A DNA stretch of 64,000 nt from Gambelia wislizenii (GCA_030847615.1 JAUMIR010000001.1:181245001-181309000); one strand, 5' to 3'. Shown: positions 1 through 12,432, counted from the first letter of the stretch. The notes: generated by a model not told the origin, from the sequence alone. Program-made: numbers and translations.

Positions 1-1971
1 GCCCACTTTCCCCAATAATATTTGCTATGGTAATAGAAATATTAGCTAATGTAATCAGAAATGATGAAGATATCAAAGGGATAGGAAATATTGAAGAGAT
101 TAAACTGAATATGTTTGCAGATGATACTTTAATAACAATACAAGATCCATTGGAAAAAATGCAAGAGATAGAGAAACATTTAGAAACGTTTGGAAAGATG
201 ACAGGTTTACAAGTAAATTCGAATAAATCAGAAATGATGATATTTAATTATACAGAGGCAGAGCAAAAAATATGAAGAGTAAAAAAGAAATGTATTAAAT
301 TAAAAGAGCAAATAAAATATTTAGGAATAAATATTGTGGCAGAATTGGAAAAACTAGAAGAATTTTTTTTACTATGTTAAGGAAAGATATGGAGAAAAGA
401 ATAGAGAAATATGGGGAAATTAAATTGTCATGGTTTGGAAGAATAGCGCTTGTTAAAATGAAAATATTACCAAAAATATTTTTTTTATTTAGAATGCTGC
501 CTATTAAAGTATCAGAGATGGAATTTAAAAAGTGGCAAAATATGATAAATAATTATTGTAATGGAGGCAAAAGATCAAGAATCAATAAAAATAGATGGTA
601 TAAATCTAAAAAAAAAAGGAGGTTTAGGCCTACCTAATCTAAAGCTATATTACGTAGTGAATCAATTGAGATATATTATTGATAGTGTTGCGGAAGTGAA
701 GGAAATGGAATGGATAGAAATAAATAAACAAGAGATAGAGTTAAAATTAAGAAATATATTTTTTTATAAACTAAAAAAGAAATTTAGGGAAACAATACAA
801 TCTGTCTCTTTAAAAAATATATTAGATATATGGAATAAATATAAAAAAGTATCAGTTCCAGGAACATCTCCATTAACACCGGTAATATTGTTAGAGGGTT
901 TCCCAGCAAATTTAAGAAATGAAGTGGAAGCAAAATTAGGAGGACAAGAAATAATAAGGTTGAAGGAATGGATGGGGAAAATGAAAAATAAAAATTATAT
1001 GGAAAAAATATTAAAGGAGCAAGGATTTACATGGTTTAAACTGATACAGTTATAAACATGGACCAAAAAAATGTTTAAAGGAGGGTAGTTGTAGAAAAAG
1101 TACAAAATTTGAGGAATTAATTACAAAATCTATTCAAGAGAAAAACGTTATAAAGGGTATTACAAGCAAAATATATAAAATGTTAATGGATAATGAAGAA
1201 GTACAAGATTATCTAAAAGATGTTTGGGAAGCAGATGTAGCAACTGTAATAGACAAATCTAAGTGGGGAAAAATATGGAATATGCAACATTTGAAAACAT
1301 TATCAGTAAGAATAAAAGAAAATTACTATAAGATTATATGGAGATGGTATTTAACTCCAGTAAGATTGAATCAAATAGATAAAAAAGTACTCAGCGCAGT
1401 GTTGGAGGGGATGCCAAGAACTGGGAACATATATTCATATGTGGTGGAATTGCAAATATGCACAGAAATTTTGGAAAATAGTAATGAAGGAAATAAGTGA
1501 AATACTGGAGATAAATATACCTTTAAGCCCTGAAATAGCATTATTATCATATTGTGAAAAAATACAAGAATTTCAAATTTTTAAGGATTTGCTAACAAAT
1601 TTGCTGACAGCAGCAAGGTTAATAATAGCAAAGAAATGGAAAATACAAGGTGAATACAAAATAGAAGAATGGTATGATGAAGTATGGAATATAGCTATAA
1701 ATGAGAAATTAACAAATATGGTTAAGGAAAAAAAGGAGGGCTAAATAAGAATGTTTTTGGTGAAAAATGGAGTAAATTTTTAGAATTTGTATTAATAAAG
1801 GGGAAAGGAAGCAAACCTGAGTTGGAAACAATGAGTTTTTGGAAAGAGGGATGAATGTAAAGGGAAGTCCCTCGTTGGAGGGAATCACTGTTATATATGT
1901 TTGTTAAGTTTTATGTAGTAATTGTATGGTTTTTTAATTTTAAAAATTAATAAAATTATTATTTAAAAAAA
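1..1971 (+). mobile_element. L1-clade LINE, 3' portion of ORF2, degenerate
   Basis: This is the 3' end of an L1-type non-LTR retrotransposon that runs off the left edge. The first codons read PLSPIIFAMVIE and are followed by FADDTLI, the reverse transcriptase palm motif (Y/FADD). Further on come KYLGINI-type residues, the GGLGLPNLKLYY block and a C-terminal MWWNCKYAQKFW segment, all in the order expected for L1 ORF2. The copy is dead. It has an in-frame TGA at 273-275, a frameshift in the T-run near 362, another in the A-run near 607, and more breaks near 1055 and 1440. It ends in an AT-rich 3' UTR and short A-tail at about 1971. It lies in the last CSMD1 intron in the sense orientation. Confidence 0.88.
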
Positions 1972-3105
1972 CACTATGCTAAAATGCTGTGTAAAATATT
2001 TGGCAGATGTACAGTTTTCCTAATCTTTAAAAAAAAAGGGGGGGGAAGGACTCCCTAGCTCCTTAAACATACTGGTGAGAGCTAGTCTTTCCATAACCAA
2101 AGGAATTCTGATTATGGGTGGGATGGAGATATTATCCAGCATCAGCCTCCTACATCATTTGGGTTGCTGCCTCAGATGGAGGAGCTTTTGGGGTGGCTGT
2201 GTGAGGTGCTGCTGTTTGAAGGCAGGAGCTCAGGAACAGTTGGTGAACAGAGCCACTGCTTATGCTGGTCTGAATCTGACAGGAAAATTCCCTGGAAGGT
2301 TAACAGGGAATCCTTTGTTTGTACTAATTCAACCCCGCCACCCCATGTACAGACACAGAAGCATTTAATTGTGCCTAGTGGCTATAGGCACCTCATAACT
2401 GATACCAGGATTGCAGCCCTTTTCTTCCAGTTACACTGTCAAAATCACAAGTGATGTGGAAAGCTGTGTCTGTTATGTACATCAGTGGCATTGCTGTAGA
2501 TGGTTTAATGAAAAGAACTATAGTAAATCCCAGTGCTAAAATACAGAAACATCACAGCTATTAGCAGCCCTAGGAATTCATTTTAGAAATGACCAAAATG
2601 GGAAGTAATATTGAAAGTATTTCCTGCCATTTAGCAGTTTCTTAAATACTGGAATGAAAACATTCAGTACCTATCAGAAAGCAATTCCCATCTGTTACAT
2701 TCTGCTTTTGGCATCATCTACAAGTACATTGCTTAAAGTATTTATTTCACTGAATATGGTATGAATGATTAAATCTAGCAGAGAAATGAGGATATATTTG
2801 CCCTGAAGTTCAGTGAACTGGATAGCAGAGTATAAGAAAATGAGTAGGTTTTTTTAATGTTACTATTACATAATTAATAGTTCTATATACATATTAGGAA
2901 TGGCAATGTCTTTTCATCATTTTCTTCCACAAGAAACAAGATACATAATTTGTCATGCTGGTGACAATGGCCTAAATTCAATTGTTATCCAACTAGAGAA
3001 CACCCATTGAATTAATGGGAATCTGTTAAATCACATTTAAAGTGTTAGAAACAAATGGGAATATTAAACACTAGAGGATAAAACAACAGAAGTAGCATTT
3101 AAAAC

Positions 3106-3506
3106 CTAGGAAGAGCCATGTTGGATCTAGTCAAAGATCTATCTAGTCCAGCATTCTGATCAAAATAGTGGGCAATCATTTGCCAGTTGGACATGAGTAA
3201 AACTTTCATATTTTCCTATGATTTAAGATCTCACCTTTTCCAGCAATTGACAGACAGAGCCATGCTGCCTCTGATACTGTGGGTAATCTACAGCCATCCT
3301 GACTAAGAGCCATTGATGATTGTAACCTTGACAAATTTATCTAACCCCTTTTTGAAACCATCCAAGTTGGCAGTCGTCACTACCTCATACAGTATGGCAG
3401 TGAATTCCACAGTTTAATTATGCACTGTGTGAAGGACATCCTTTTGTCTGACCTGAGTCTCCGACCATTGAGGTTTCCTGGATGATCTTATTATTATGAG
3501 AGCAGG
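3106..3506 (-). mobile_element. CR1/L3-type LINE fragment
   Basis: The text from 'gaagagccatgttggatc' through 'gtgaattccacagtttaa' to 'gaaggacatccttttgtc' is the antisense of the 3' part of a CR1/L3-group LINE that is common in reptiles. Spacing irregularities near 3190-3250 indicate internal deletions. No ORF survives. The exact CR1 subfamily cannot be decided by eye. Confidence 0.6.
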
Positions 3507-3952
3507 AGAAATTGTTAGAACAAAAAACCATAGAACCTCAGCAGCAAAGATAAAACTATAATTAAAACTAGATCATACTAAATGCTAGAATAACAAAATA
3601 GTATTCTGTTTTCTTGTTCTGCTGCCTAAATGAAATCACAGTTGGTGTCAGGTGAGCTCCCATGTGGAAAACATTCCATAAGTGGGATGCCATAATCCCC
3701 TAACTTCAGATATTGATGGAGGGAGACTTTCATGCTGACCACAAAAGTCAGACTAGCTTGTGCTCTTCAGGTAGCCAGATGCTGGGTGCCTGTTAACTGA
3801 TTAAGAGAGATGTTACCAGTCAGCTAAGAAAGACTCCAAAGAAGTTTCTTGGAACACATATGCTGCCCAGTGATGTACTAACCAGTTCAGTGGTATTCTG
3901 AATAGCTGTGAAATGAGCCTGTTTTCATTCATATTTTCCTATGACTTGAGAT

Positions 3953-4142
3953 CCTTCCACACGATACAGTTATAGCACTATGGTTCCACTTGAACTGCCA
4001 TCCTATAAAATCTTTGGATTTTAGTTCAGTGAGACACTAGAATCTGATAACTCAAATGCCCCTCCCTAAACTGACAATCCCAGGATTCCATAGGATGGAA
4101 AAATATGGGATCGTAGTGCCATAACTAGGTAGTCTGAAAGGG
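3953..4142. mobile_element. Palindromic MITE, family Pal-A, copy 1
   Basis: Termini 'ccttccacacgatacagtt' and 'gtagtctgaaaggg' are imperfect inverted repeats. The two halves carry the family signature 'ggattccataggatgga' and its complement around a centre with 'gagacactag'. The same structure recurs at 13187, 15405, 27324, 30872, 38346 and 49475. There is no coding capacity. Boundaries are good to within a few bases. Confidence 0.65.
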
Positions 4143-4275
4143 CTGCTAGTAACTGGTAACCCCACAATTTCTTAGTTTGTCAGGCAGGTGGCTAATGTAA
4201 CTATCTAAGTATAGACATGGAATTAACAGTATTCAAAGACATAGACATGTTAGTCAGTTTTAGCATAAAAAAACA

Positions 4276-4462
4276 AAAGTATCCTGTAGCACCTCTGAAA
4301 CTAACTGAGAAAAAGACATTTCTAGCATAAGTTTTCATAGTCACAAGTTTTCATGGACTCCAGTCCACTTAATCAGATGAAGTGGATTGGAGTCCTTGAA
4401 AGTTTGTGCTAGGAATTTAGTTTTCTCAGTTTCAAATATACTACAAGATTCCTTTATATCTT
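4276..4462. mobile_element. Inverted-repeat element with hammerhead-like motifs (locus H1)
   Basis: The element folds back on itself: 'cctgtagcacctctgaaac' at the left is answered by 'ttcaaatatactacaag' at the right, and 'ggactccagtccactt' by 'agtggattggagtcc'. Each strand holds a hammerhead-like arrangement. On + it is CAGATGA (4374-4380), a stem, then GAAA (4398-4401). On - it is CTGATTA (4376-4370), a stem, then GAAA (4352-4349). Both differ from the CTGANGA consensus at one core position, so this copy is probably inactive. It lies about 110 bp upstream of the terminal CSMD1 exon. The link to Penelope-like elements is an inference. Confidence 0.5.
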
Positions 4463-4551
4463 TTTTTAAATGTCTTCCTGTATCAGGATAATCCAGGGTA
4501 TCCTTTTATTTGTGCCATGCTTTTTGCAATGAATGAAACTCAAGACTGTTA

Positions 4552-4570
4552 CCCTTTTTTACCCTTCCAG
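4552..4570 (+). promoter_or_regulatory. CSMD1: 3' splice acceptor of the terminal CSMD1 exon
   Basis: A pyrimidine tract 'ttaccctttttt' is followed by 'acccttccag' and then exon sequence. The AG at 4569-4570 is the acceptor. Reading from 4571, the first base completes a split codon and the next codons give TRPKVQYNGY in the frame that stays open to the TAG at 4728. Confidence 0.85.
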
Positions 4571-4730
4571 AACAAGACCAAAAGTACAGTACAATGGTTA
4601 TGCCGGACATGAAAACAGCAATGGACAGGCATCTTTTGAAAATCCAATGTATGATACAAACTTAAAACCCACAGAGGCAAAAGCTGTGAGGTTTGACACA
4701 ACTCTGAACACAGTGTGTACAGTTGTATAG
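4571..4730 (+). CDS. CSMD1: CSMD1 terminal coding exon (cytoplasmic tail), partial gene
   Basis: This exon encodes the last 52 complete codons of a CUB and Sushi multiple domains protein, ending TAG at 4728-4730. CSMD proteins are large type I membrane proteins with CUB/Sushi ectodomains, expressed in brain and linked to complement control; this exon is only the cytoplasmic end. Visible motifs are YNGYAGHENSNGQASFENPM, then NPMY (an NPxY-type sorting signal), KAVRFD, and a C-terminal TVV that fits a class I PDZ ligand (T at -2, V at 0). The end NTVCTVV and the YAGHENSNGQ block match what I recall of CSMD1 better than CSMD2 or CSMD3. The ATG at 4533 lies upstream of the acceptor in the intron and is not a start. 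The reading frame is intact. Confidence 0.88.
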
Positions 4731-7700
4731 CCTTCAGTGCCCAATTTGACTGATTCATAGCCATACCTCTGATGGACAAGCAGTAATTCCTTTGGTGCCA
4801 TATACCAGTTTCCTTTTTTCTCTCTGGCTTCACTGCAGTAATCGTTAACATCTATCAGCATAGATACAGTGAAGCTTCCTGGTGAAATCTTCAGTCTTCT
4901 GGGGAATCAAGACCAAGATAATTTCTTCATCTCAAGGGTAGATGTGAAATACCTGGCTGCATTTGCTCCAAATCAAGGCACATGTTAAAAGGAAGACTGC
5001 CAAGTCATACCCATCTGTCATATTTAAATGCCTCAGACTTTCACATTTGTATGTGGCTGGATGCCTTTCAATGCAATCTTCTGGGCACTCGGATCACTCC
5101 TTTGGGAACTGTGACAAACAATAGCACCATAAATTATCCCCAGGAATATGAACATTGAGAAGGAGATTTAAACAAAAAAGCAAATGAAAAGGAAAGGAAA
5201 AGAAAGGAAAGGAAAGAAGCCTCCTTGAAGGTGAAGACAGCCTTCCTTGGGAGCTGCACACATCTACAAAATGCTTTACTTATGAAAACTTGCTAACGGT
5301 TAGAACAACCTTAGGTCTTCATGCATCAAGCAGTCTACAAACTTCCCAGTCAGCTGTTGTATTGCAAAATGTTAATGCACAATTTTTTGCACTAGTGTGG
5401 TATGAATGGCTGAGTTAAAAATACTGGTTTAAAAAAACACACAAATATACAGGGTTTATACACACTATCCATTGTATATAAGCATTCGCTCGTTTTTTTA
5501 AAAAACATTTCATGATAATTTTTCTTGAGCATGTGTAATCCAACAACCCTTTCATTTAGATCCAGCAGGGTAATTTGTGATCGTGAAGAGATTATAATTT
5601 GGCTTATTTTCTCTGTCAATACCAGTACAAACCAACCAGATAATGATGGGAAGATCCCAGGTTTACAAATCGTCGTTCCCAGTATTGCTTCTTGCTCTTT
5701 CGCGCTCTTTCTGACACCATTCATTACTGTCAGCATCATACTCTTTAACAGCAGGGGGGTTAAGCAGCTACTACTGCTTGCCATGTACAAAATGTGAATA
5801 GTAATTTATTTTAGATAGTTCATAAAGCCTGTGGGCCTTGTGCTCATAATCCAGTCTTCCCTTTTGCATTTGTTTTCCATCTTTCCCCCCACAGTGAAGT
5901 TTACATTGATCTCTGATGCTACATTGAACTTAGAAATGAATTGCAGTAGCATATGTAAACTCCAGCCAGTTCAGTCCAGCAATTTACCAGAGCAACCATT
6001 ACACTTTCCCATGACTTGGAAAATGTCTCTGTGTGCGTGATATGTCTTTGCTACATTTTTAAACCAATACTGCTTAATGCTTTTGTAATCATACAGCTTG
6101 ACAGAGCAAGTTTGAGATTTAAAGGTACTCTAAGGCAAATAGGGCATAAAATTGATTGACAGCTTATTTACTCACACAGGCTTTTGAAAACGTGCCACTA
6201 ATTCATGGGTGGTCAATCTTCAGCATGGATGCAACTTGTGGCACAGACAGGAGGTATGTGCGGCACTGCTGGGCAAGGATATGAACAAATAGCTGTAGGC
6301 ATTGGAGTGGAGTAGTTAGGCCCCTGCTGCTACCTACTCCTCCGGAGATGATGAAAAGACAGCATAGAAAGTTGATTTATGTGCCAGTGTGGGACCATCT
6401 CTAAGTCTGTACACTAGTATGGCACCATCGCTCAGCCCAAATATCACTTATTACACACCTTGCCCCAAAGCCTGATCACAACTGTACTAATTTAATCTAA
6501 TCAAGTATGCTGAGCTTCAAGAGTTGCATTCAGTTTACTCTGCAGTTTCATGGACAGTTAGGAAATGGCGTGCAGATATCCCATTGATATGACTGAGGCA
6601 TTATCACACATATTTGCACATTAGATTCAATTGCCACAGGGTTATATAGCATGATTGAACCTTGCACCGGTAATATTCTGTTGGCTTCAGGGGACTGTAA
6701 CATTATGTGTCCCTTCTGATTTGACCCCTAACATTCAAAATAAAAAGGAAGGTTTCTTTCTTTCTTTTGAGAATTCTGGCAACCAAATCCATTTGCTCCA
6801 GGTTCCAAACCACAGGACAAGTATCTCCACAATCACTTGACAGCCCATAGATTATCAGAAACCACTTTTGAAATGAACTGAGCTATGGCAGCGGTTGTTT
6901 TATTGTCTTGTTCAAAGGAAGATAAAGAAATACCTTTGGCCATTCCCAGGTGCCTGTTCTCTGGATCCTGGACATGTTTTTCTCTACTTGCCACATCCCT
7001 CAAATTATTATTTTAGCCTCTGTGGTGGGAGAATTTAGTTCTAAACTAACTACCAAAAATAAGCATTAGCAGAAAACAACATGGCTCAGTTAATGTTAAA
7101 TAGCAAGAAAAAGTGCAGGGCAATATTTGATCAAAGCAGAAAACCTTATATAGTTTTTGATGGAAGATACCAGCAATACAAATATATTTAGTTGTTCTTC
7201 ACTTGAATAAAAAAAAATATTAATATTATAAACCTACGAAATGTCTGGACATTTTTGGTTTTTTTCAGTTTTTTTTTAATTCCATGTATGTTTACAATTT
7301 TATATGCTGTCCAACAGAGTTTTAAATTCACTAGAAGGACAACAGTGATCATACTAAAACATGTCTAGATTTCTTGATCAATTGCTTCTTAGTTAGCTTG
7401 CACTGTTGTCTATTGCAGAAAGAAAAACTTTGCATTGCTGCCTTTATTTAAAATAGCAGTGGTGGCAGAAGTGACCAAAGTCATTCAGAAAACTGCAAAA
7501 GTGTAAGGAAGGATGGACTTTCCCAATTCTTACCCTGCTTGGGTAAAGAAGAATAAGATATATATATATATATTAATATTGTGATGTTATCTGAATGTTT
7601 CCTGATCCAGAGATCCTTGTACATTCATATGTGCAAATTAATCTCTTGTCTATGGGAGAGTCTTGTTCATTCTGGTGGACATGAGAAGAGCCATGTGCTT

Positions 7701-9060
7701 GGATTAGCTCAGTCCCTTGAATTTGGAGAGTGTCCCAGTGAAAGGCATTCCCTCTATCAGAATACTGTGTTCATTCAGGGTGATCAAGGAGTTTGAAACT
7801 GAAAATTGTAACTTCACTTTACTACTGAATTAATTTGATCAAAGATAAGGTTGTTTATGCTAAAATAATAAATTACAGATGTGTTTGCTTAATGCAGACA
7901 AAACAACCGTTTTCCTCTAATAACACTCAAATCTTCAATTGCTCTTTAACATTCTATCTGCATTCTTATTGTTTGCAGTGGAAATGCAGAACAAAAATGT
8001 TTTGTACTCCCAACATACCATAGAGATACCATACTTGCATAATGAAATAGGTCTGTGAAGTTGGGTTTCTTTTGTTGTCACCTCTGTGCCTATCTCTTGA
8101 AAGTGTTCTGTTCCCTTCATTTGTCATTAAAAATGGCATTGTATTGCACTGACCAGGTTAGATCTTCCATTTCTCATTATTTGCTAAGATTCCATGCATG
8201 TCCAGACTTGTGTATGGTGCAGCACCCTAACAATGATTATTGAAAGTGCCACCCAAAGTCCGTTCAACTGAGTAGGGCTTGAGCTAAATACAGTCACAGG
8301 AATACAAGAAGTGTATTCAAGGTTAGGTCCCTCAAGTAGTTGTAGTATGATTTTGCCAAAGGCAGTCATTAAAACGTTCTCTGTGAGGTATTTACAGTTA
8401 TCTTTTCCCCAGACTGATGGAGATGAAAGCAAAAGTTGTCACACTCTAGGAAAGAACAATCAAAACAGGTTATGTGCTTCAAAGCTGTTTAAATCTGCTG
8501 CTTGTATCACCCATCTTGCCTTTCTCCAGGCTAGCTGCAATAATCTTTTTTTCTTCTGTAATATATTTTGTAAACAAACAAAAAGCTGTTATTAAAGAAG
8601 GGGGAGGGGGGAAGTTGGCATTACGACCATAAACCTAATTATCATTCCCAGTATTCCATTCTGCCATTTCACGACATGCTGCTGTGACATGAAGTAGGTG
8701 CAAAAGAACTTTTTTGTACAGAGATATATTTTTTATGAAAAATTTGTAAAATTATTAAATATGCTGTACTTTTTGATTAATGTAGGTAAATTGTTAAAAA
8801 AAGTTTTTACAATACAAAAAGGAAAAAAAATCCTGTAATTCTTTCCCGAAACTGTAAAATGCACCATCTTTAGCTGAATTTTCAGTTCTGAACCTATTAC
8901 ACATGTATTAATATTAAAGTGGCCTGTTTAAAATATACAGTAACTTTTTTTGGCAAAAAGTATAAAAAGATTGTAATATAGCCTGTGCAATGCCACCTAT
9001 CTTGGAAGCAAAATCAAAATTCTAATTAAATATTTAATTTTAGATTTCCATATTACTGTG
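4731..9060 (+). other. CSMD1: CSMD1 3' UTR, distal end uncertain
   Basis: This non-coding stretch directly follows the CSMD1 stop. I recognise no interspersed repeat in it. A purine-rich run lies at 5186-5222. Candidate poly(A) signals are AATAAA at 6739, 7206 and 7867 and ATTAAA at 8591, 8754, 8913 and 9025. The 7206 site is followed by a T-rich tract near 7251-7278 that could be a downstream element. The segment 8640-9060 is AT-rich but complex, repeat-free and rich in T-runs, so the UTR may extend that far. The end coordinate is my estimate. Confidence 0.5.
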
Positions 9061-9602
9061 TGGCAGTCTACTATTGTTATAGTCTTTTGTTTTATTCACT
9101 TGAAATCAAAGCATTTCTACTGAAGGTGGCCAGAATTTTGTATGGGGAGTTATATCTTCATAAGTGGACTTAACGTATGTGGGAATTAGAATTGGTCATT
9201 TTCATAAATCTGTATCCTGAAGAGGGCTGCTGTTACATTACTGTGCAGCAGAGCCGTCAAAGTGTCTGATGTGCATCACACACCGACACACCAATGGGCA
9301 TTCTTTCTGGTGTCCTGATATGCATCTTAATGCCCCTGCTACTTAGCCAAGTATACATAAAGTTACATTAAGTAAAAGGTGATATAGGATTCCAGCATGT
9401 ATTTCTAAGTAGGCATTTGAGTAAATGTAAGGTAATGCTGCTATCAATGAAGGTCTTTTATGAAGGTCTGTGCCCTTAATTTGTGGGGAAATTATATTTT
9501 TCTCCTCTCTCACCCTTTCCCTTCATGCTTTCTGACAACTACAAAAGATCCATTCGGTGATTTGCTTGTCCATTTCCCCCCCCCCCTGACAAATCCCGCA
9601 TA

Positions 9603-9817
9603 CAGTAGGACCCCTGTATCCACTGATTCAATTATCCACAAGACACAAAACAACACAACTATCATTCTCTAGCCATTTTCTAGGTCCTCCAAGGCAGCTC
9701 TATGGTGTTTTAAACTGGAAATCCCATTGTTTTCAATTGTATTTGTTATTAACCATGGTTTTCGGTATACACAGGGGCCCCCAGAACCAATCCCCAGCAG
9801 AAACGGGGATCCTACTG
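9603..9817. mobile_element. Tigger-like (pogo) MITE with TA target duplication
   Basis: The element begins CAGTAGGACCCCTGTATCC and ends with the near-complement ACGGGGATCCTACTG. It is flanked by TA on both sides (9601-9602 and 9818-9819), as expected for Tc1/mariner-group insertions. It is 215 bp long with no ORF. Internal text 'ccattttctaggtcctccaa' recurs in the copy at 16095. Confidence 0.7.
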
Positions 9818-10376
9818 TATATGGGATTCCTATTAAAACAGTTGTGCCAACAGAAGTGCTCAACAGTGCTCAAAGCTGGTGCCACATTTCTGGACGTGCC
9901 ACCGTTTTCATTCTCTTTGGTTGTTGTGTTTTGATGTATGAGGATATCAAAGTTTGTAATGTGAAGACAAGTCAAATATACAGGCACAAAACTCTTCTTG
10001 AAAATGCCAGGTTGAGAAATTGACTGAAAAATTATTGTTTTGCTTGTTTATGTTCACATTAGGCTTGACGCTATATGAAATATGGCCCAATCCATACATA
10101 TTGATCTGACAGCAAGACTACAGGAAATGTCTTTGTGCATAAAATTATAATGCCAAATGCCTAATGATCTTCATTAAGAGGCAATGTGCAAGAAATCTAC
10201 TCTGTATTCTTTAAGTACTCTGTTGCAAAGTGATTAATTTTACAAAACAAACCTATCAAAGTTATGGTTGGGATGAGATGGTTGTGACCAAATTAGTCCC
10301 ACTCTGAAGTTGTGTATTTTTATAGCAACTGTTTTCATGTCAAAATAGGATTTGTCCTAAAATGGAAAAATACTTT

Positions 10377-10378
10377 GC

Positions 10379-10421
<43 letters not shown>
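10377..10421 (+). repeat. (CTTT)n microsatellite
   Basis: About eleven tandem CTTT units, almost pure. A pyrimidine-rich, CT-rich stretch follows at 10500-10610. Confidence 0.95.
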
Positions 10422-10962
10422 CATTTTAAAAAATGACCATTATCATTGCTCTTCTAGAAGCTACTTGGATGATAGTGACAGTAGTTTGGTTGTTCAGTTG
10501 TTCTCTCTCTCTCTCTCCCCCTCCCTTTCTCCCTCCTTTCCTCTATCCCATCCTTGTTCTTTACTCCCTTTCACACACCCCCACTCCTTTTCCCCCTCAC
10601 TTCCATGGAACATTACTATTCCCTGAAATGGTTTACATTAATGTATGGCCCAAACAAACCCTTGTTGGGTTGTTTGCAAAAGGCCTACAATAGTTTCATG
10701 TTTACAAATTATCCAGCACTCCCATGGCTTAAGCAGGAGGAAAATCCAAGGTGAGCATTATACAATTGGATTTTCCACAGAGGAGATGTCAAGGCAAAGG
10801 ATACCTGTTACATTTCTATGGTTAAATAGAAGATAATTCACCCTATGTAATAAGAGGTGTGTGTAAAGTGCAGCTGAAATGCAAAAGCAAGATACAGATT
10901 AAATACATATGCAAAGATTTATTTGATTTGTTTCACTTTGCAAAATCTAGGAGGGAAAGCAA

Positions 10963-10989
10963 TACACACACACACACACACTCACAAAC
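10963..10989 (+). repeat. (AC)n microsatellite
   Basis: A run of AC dinucleotides with one interrupting T near its right end. Confidence 0.95.
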
Positions 10990-11370
10990 ATATATATCAT
11001 CATAACAAATATTACATATTCCAATGCCATGGATCACTTGCTGTGTGCACTGACAAGCCCACACCTTGCTTCAGATAGAATTAAAATCATAGTATCATAA
11101 CTGATCAACTGGCATTTCTGGAATTCGTCACCACCACTGCCCACCACCCCTACCGTTTCTTCCTCTTCTTTTTATTATAAGTGGTGGAATTATGGGAGAT
11201 GATGTGAACTACAAACATGTCAAAATAAGTATCTGAATTGATGAACATATATCACCAACAGGCTCAGGAGAGTAGATTAGTGTCTCAGAGGAGCAAAGGT
11301 GGGGCTACTTTCGGGCCTTCTCTCAACCTTAGTTGGGAAATTTTAAAGGAAACCTTCCATCCCTGAACAC

Positions 11371-11990
11371 TTAGGAGTCCTCTCTATAAATAGAGATAAT
11401 GCTCATTTTTGCACATTAACTCATCATCGCAACAGCGTTCATTTCTCTCCACAGTTTTTTCTCAAGATCACTGGTATGGGAAGTTATCCATGTTTGAAGT
11501 TCACATGGAGCATGCCCGCGAATAAAGATGGTGGCCGGGAGTGAATTACTCTCATTATTCTCCAAAAGTTCCCACTATTGCAGTTTTTTTCCTCATTGAA
11601 TCCAAAATATGGAAGAGCTATCTTCCACTTAAAAAACCCTGTTTTTGTCACATTACTGCTGTAAAATCGTGTATGATCACTTTTGCAAAAATCAACAATA
11701 GCAGTTCTAGCCACTTTGTCGTCAGCAAGCCCTCCCCCTGCACATGTCCAATCAATCACGTTCTGACTTCCAAGTGCACCCCGCTTCAAATTGATTGTTC
11801 TAACAGGCAGGAATGCACATTTCTGCGTATTTTTAAAAAACTCCATGAAAAAAACATGAAGGCTGTTATGGCACAGTACATTGAGTCCCCTCCCCTCCTT
11901 TCAAATACAGCGAATCCCCATGGGATCTCACCAGGACAAAAGATATTCCCCTCACATTCCATGAGGAGTTTTTTCATCATCTAGATAACA
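11371..11990. mobile_element. TIR element, family III, copy 1
   Basis: The right end 'ccatgaggagttttttcat' plus 'catctagataac' and the left block 'aaagatggtggcc' with 'ggagtgaattactc' both recur, inverted, in the larger element at 25588-27108, and again at about 37755-38338. There is no transposase ORF; the 147-codon frame across it is a chance opening on the + strand. The left boundary is approximate. Confidence 0.55.
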
Positions 11991-12311
11991 TCTTAGTTTT
12001 TGTGGTGAGAGAGGGGGGAAAACTGCACATAGGCTGAAAATTCTTCATAAGACCCTCTGCACATGAAGTTCCACAATGTTCCTCAAACACAGATCTCAGT
12101 CTTGATTAATCCCTTTCCCTACCCAGTCACTTAATCCAGTGGTTCTCCCAAGGAAGGGAAGGATGCTTCCTCAGAGTAAAGAATTCAGGATTATCTGAAA
12201 TTCAGTGTTTCAGTGTGTCTGTATTTTTAAGATCACCAATGTGGGCTAGTTTGCAGTCTGATCATCTCTCGAAACACTCACAAGAGATGAATGCAAATGG
12301 ATATGGGGTGT

Positions 12312-12432
12312 GAGATGACTACGGAAAACATGTTCACAATGCAAGGCTTAAAAGGTTTATGATCATTTTTATGAATAATCATAAACCCTTTAAGCTTTGA
12401 ATTGATAACATCATAATTTTTGCTGTCATCTC
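12312..12432. mobile_element. Short palindromic MITE
   Basis: The ends are gagatgac and gtcatctc. The core is a hairpin: 'aaggcttaaaaggtttatga' pairs with 'tcataaaccctttaagctt' across a short centre near 12373. It is 121 bp and non-coding. I did not find another copy in the window. Confidence 0.55.

Larger units (their letters stand above)
1..4570 (+). other. CSMD1: Last intron of CSMD1 (3' part)
   Basis: Everything upstream of the acceptor at 4570 is intronic if the CSMD1 call is right. It holds an L1 (1-1971), a stretch at 1972-3105 in which I see nothing recognisable, a CR1-type LINE tail (3106-3506), a palindromic MITE (3953-4142) and a hammerhead-like inverted repeat (4276-4462). The donor side is outside the window. 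Confidence 0.75.

Noticed and set aside
4533..4730. A 65-codon ORF starting at the ATG at 4533 as a stand-alone small protein
   Set aside because: The first 12-13 codons lie before a strong splice acceptor at 4570; the rest is the terminal CSMD1 exon.
5392..5790. A 132-codon minus-strand frame inside the CSMD1 3' UTR
   Set aside because: No domain, no splice or promoter context; low-complexity hydrophobic composition suggests chance.
11541..11984. A 147-codon plus-strand frame
   Set aside because: It coincides with a non-coding family III TIR element whose other copies do not keep the frame.
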